From: an uncultured Lachnospiraceae bacterium
Lineage (GTDB): Bacteria; Bacillota; Clostridia; Lachnospirales; Lachnospiraceae
Direction of reading: 5' to 3'
Assembly (NCBI GenBank): GCA_947625995.1
Contig: CANQQN010000032.1
Location: 1-13,146 of the forward strand
DNA: 13,146 bases
The position numbers were made by a program, and so were the translations under genes. The notes beneath the pieces are model-generated. The model saw only the letters and a program-made list of their open reading frames with translations. It did no database searches and had not been told where the DNA came from. Below, in pieces: positions 12,901-13,146 of the stretch. Positions within the stretch are counted from its first letter, which is position 1. Each line of letters starts with the position of its first letter.

Positions 12901-13146
12901 TCCATACAGAGCTATTTTGGGGCAGGGAAGCACCGGAGCCAATATCAATAATCTGGGCAGCACGATCGGGAACATTAAGATTCCTGTACCGCCATTGGCT
13001 ATTCAGCAACAAATAGTGGAGGAACTGAAGGAAAAAGAAAGAGAAGAAACAATCATCAGTGAAAGAATTTCCGCTTTGCGATCAAAAATAGACGCATTAA
13101 CGGAATCGTCTTTTCAGAAAGTCAAAACCCTTAGCAAGTTGAAAGA
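9926..13146 (+). CDS. Single-chain restriction-modification enzyme (nuclease, N6-adenine methylase and specificity domains), 3' end cut
   Basis: 1073 codons are open to the right edge without a stop. ATG 9926 follows GGGAGGG by 8 nt. Residues about 75-185 form an HsdR_N-type PD-(D/E)XK nuclease: GRGRSGRLDILI (104-115, Asp112) and LMIECK (124-129, Glu127 and Lys129). A helical linker leads to an HsdM-like gamma N6-adenine methylase: GQFFTPVPITRFI (410-422), SAM motif VIDYACGSGHFL (447-458), YGIDLD (503-508) and catalytic ISNPPY (563-568). From about 870 an HsdS-like recognition domain follows: YPMVALRSLV, LGSTIGNIKIPVPPLAIQQQ (1010-1029), then a coiled coil (about 1031-1058). No helicase/translocase domain is seen, so it resembles Type IIG or IIB enzymes built from Type I parts rather than true HsdR. 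One recognition domain is seen so far. It would methylate adenine in its site and cut unmodified DNA. The gene is more AT-rich than the operon to its left, suggesting acquisition. Confidence 0.9.
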   Translation, partial: MKPNSNEIKKLITKIGFIPRDGENGIYCKCYVPHDNYMIFVDLNRERILYDSDENLTQTIKVWEKSTSNFSQAENLVVLECIDRLLEKGYSPSCIELEKTYPSGRGRSGRLDILIKTTDNIPFLMIECKTWGSEFDKERNKMLKSGGQLFTYYVNDRAAKFLCLYTSSVGDDREYQNIVVDVEPTWAGLSGVKEIYDHWNKNFKDNGIFEEYAIPYDVTHKALTYGKLQVLAEEHGGKIYNQIMEILRHNAISDKPNAFNKLLNLFVCKIIDETDKNPEDELEFQWLESDTNESLQLRLNDLYKRGMWRFLEIRVIDYEQREVSEKLANIEDPQTKQWIMKMYTDTRLKKSPNFAFVEVQDDRTFELNAKVVREIVELLQVYKFRYEQKHEFLGNFFELLLNTSMKQEAGQFFTPVPITRFIISSLPLAELVQERVNERQEEPLPTVIDYACGSGHFLTEYMSQMQGIIDSRIDVSHTSPRIKNLFHAWQGYTKFLWAKDTVYGIDLDNRLVKTTKVSAFFNGDGEANVVWANGLDSFTRSKAFRGKLLGASEQDNGKFDILISNPPYSVEAFKNTIEHGEESFALYAKLTDSSSEIECLFVERMKQLLKVGGWAAIILPSSILTNSGIHAKARAILLQYFKVKAIVEAGANTFMKTNTSTVILFLERRSNDEHMMISHAVDRFFSSLNDVTVSGIENAFSTYVTNVYDGVSFEDYVSIFNGDPSVTVKSQELYKDYIAAFGEDFRAKAIEIEKEKLLYFLLTYNQTIVLIKTGKGKEEKKFLGYEFSERRGREGLHWLPGGTELYDKDDLLNPQKASSYIYRSFLGEKVKVDSTLENNVFYGRLFKFIEYGTSRFDIKINLGKRIKISSGYPMVALRSLVHVIGGVTYDKNDQIVEESGKVILTADNISNDCTLQIVKEIYLREDFPLSDEKRLKKDDIFICLSSGSKEHVGKCAMIEQDTPFFAGGFMGILRRRSKTISMKYLWAVLASAPYRAILGQGSTGANINNLGSTIGNIKIPVPPLAIQQQIVEELKEKEREETIISERISALRSKIDALTESSFQKVKTLSKLK

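Overview
The window looks like chromosomal DNA from a Gram-positive Clostridia, most likely a Lachnospiraceae-type gut bacterium. This is an inference from gene content and signals: a CwlD-type cortex/germination amidase, a DegV lipid-binding protein, a eukaryote/archaeal-type prolyl-tRNA synthetase without the bacterial editing insert, strong AGGAGG-type ribosome binding sites and textbook sigma-A promoters with 17-18 bp spacers. No mobile element, tRNA, rRNA or CRISPR array was found.

Layout. (1) 1-643, minus strand: start of a polytopic membrane protein of the GT-C glycosyltransferase type, cut by the left edge. It is divergently transcribed from (2) a degV-family gene (801-1649), which ends in an intrinsic terminator. 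(3) 1847-2587: an unrecognised 246-residue soluble protein with its own promoter and a strong terminator. (4) 2667-3392: a membrane-anchored N-acetylmuramoyl-L-alanine amidase (CwlD-like). (5) 3468-9272: a probable housekeeping operon behind a promoter at 3413-3441. It encodes dCMP deaminase, FucU-type mutarotase, RluA-type pseudouridine synthase, a flavin-reductase-like FMN protein, an OLD-family ATPase/TOPRIM nuclease and ProRS. Junctions are short or overlapping (8 nt and 20 nt overlaps, then 40 nt and 17 nt gaps), and the run closes with a terminator at 9317-9370.

(6) 9371-9925: about 550 bp with no convincing gene but much structure. It holds a long inverted repeat, an AT-rich inverted repeat abutting a sigma-A promoter, four iterated TACAAAAGA repeats just downstream of that promoter, a strong bulged hairpin followed by a weak terminator-like T tract (a possible short RNA or attenuated leader), a perfect 12-bp-arm palindrome, and a second excellent promoter. 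(7) 9926 to the right edge: one open frame of at least 1073 codons. It is a single-chain restriction-modification enzyme with an HsdR_N-type PD-(D/E)XK nuclease, a gamma-type N6-adenine methyltransferase (NPPY) and an HsdS-like target recognition domain with coiled coil. It reads visibly more AT-rich than the operon before it, which suggests an acquired defence gene placed after the proS terminator.

The items most worth a second look are the regulatory region at 9371-9925 together with the fused R-M-S enzyme, and the OLD-type nuclease with a four-cysteine insert sitting inside a housekeeping operon.
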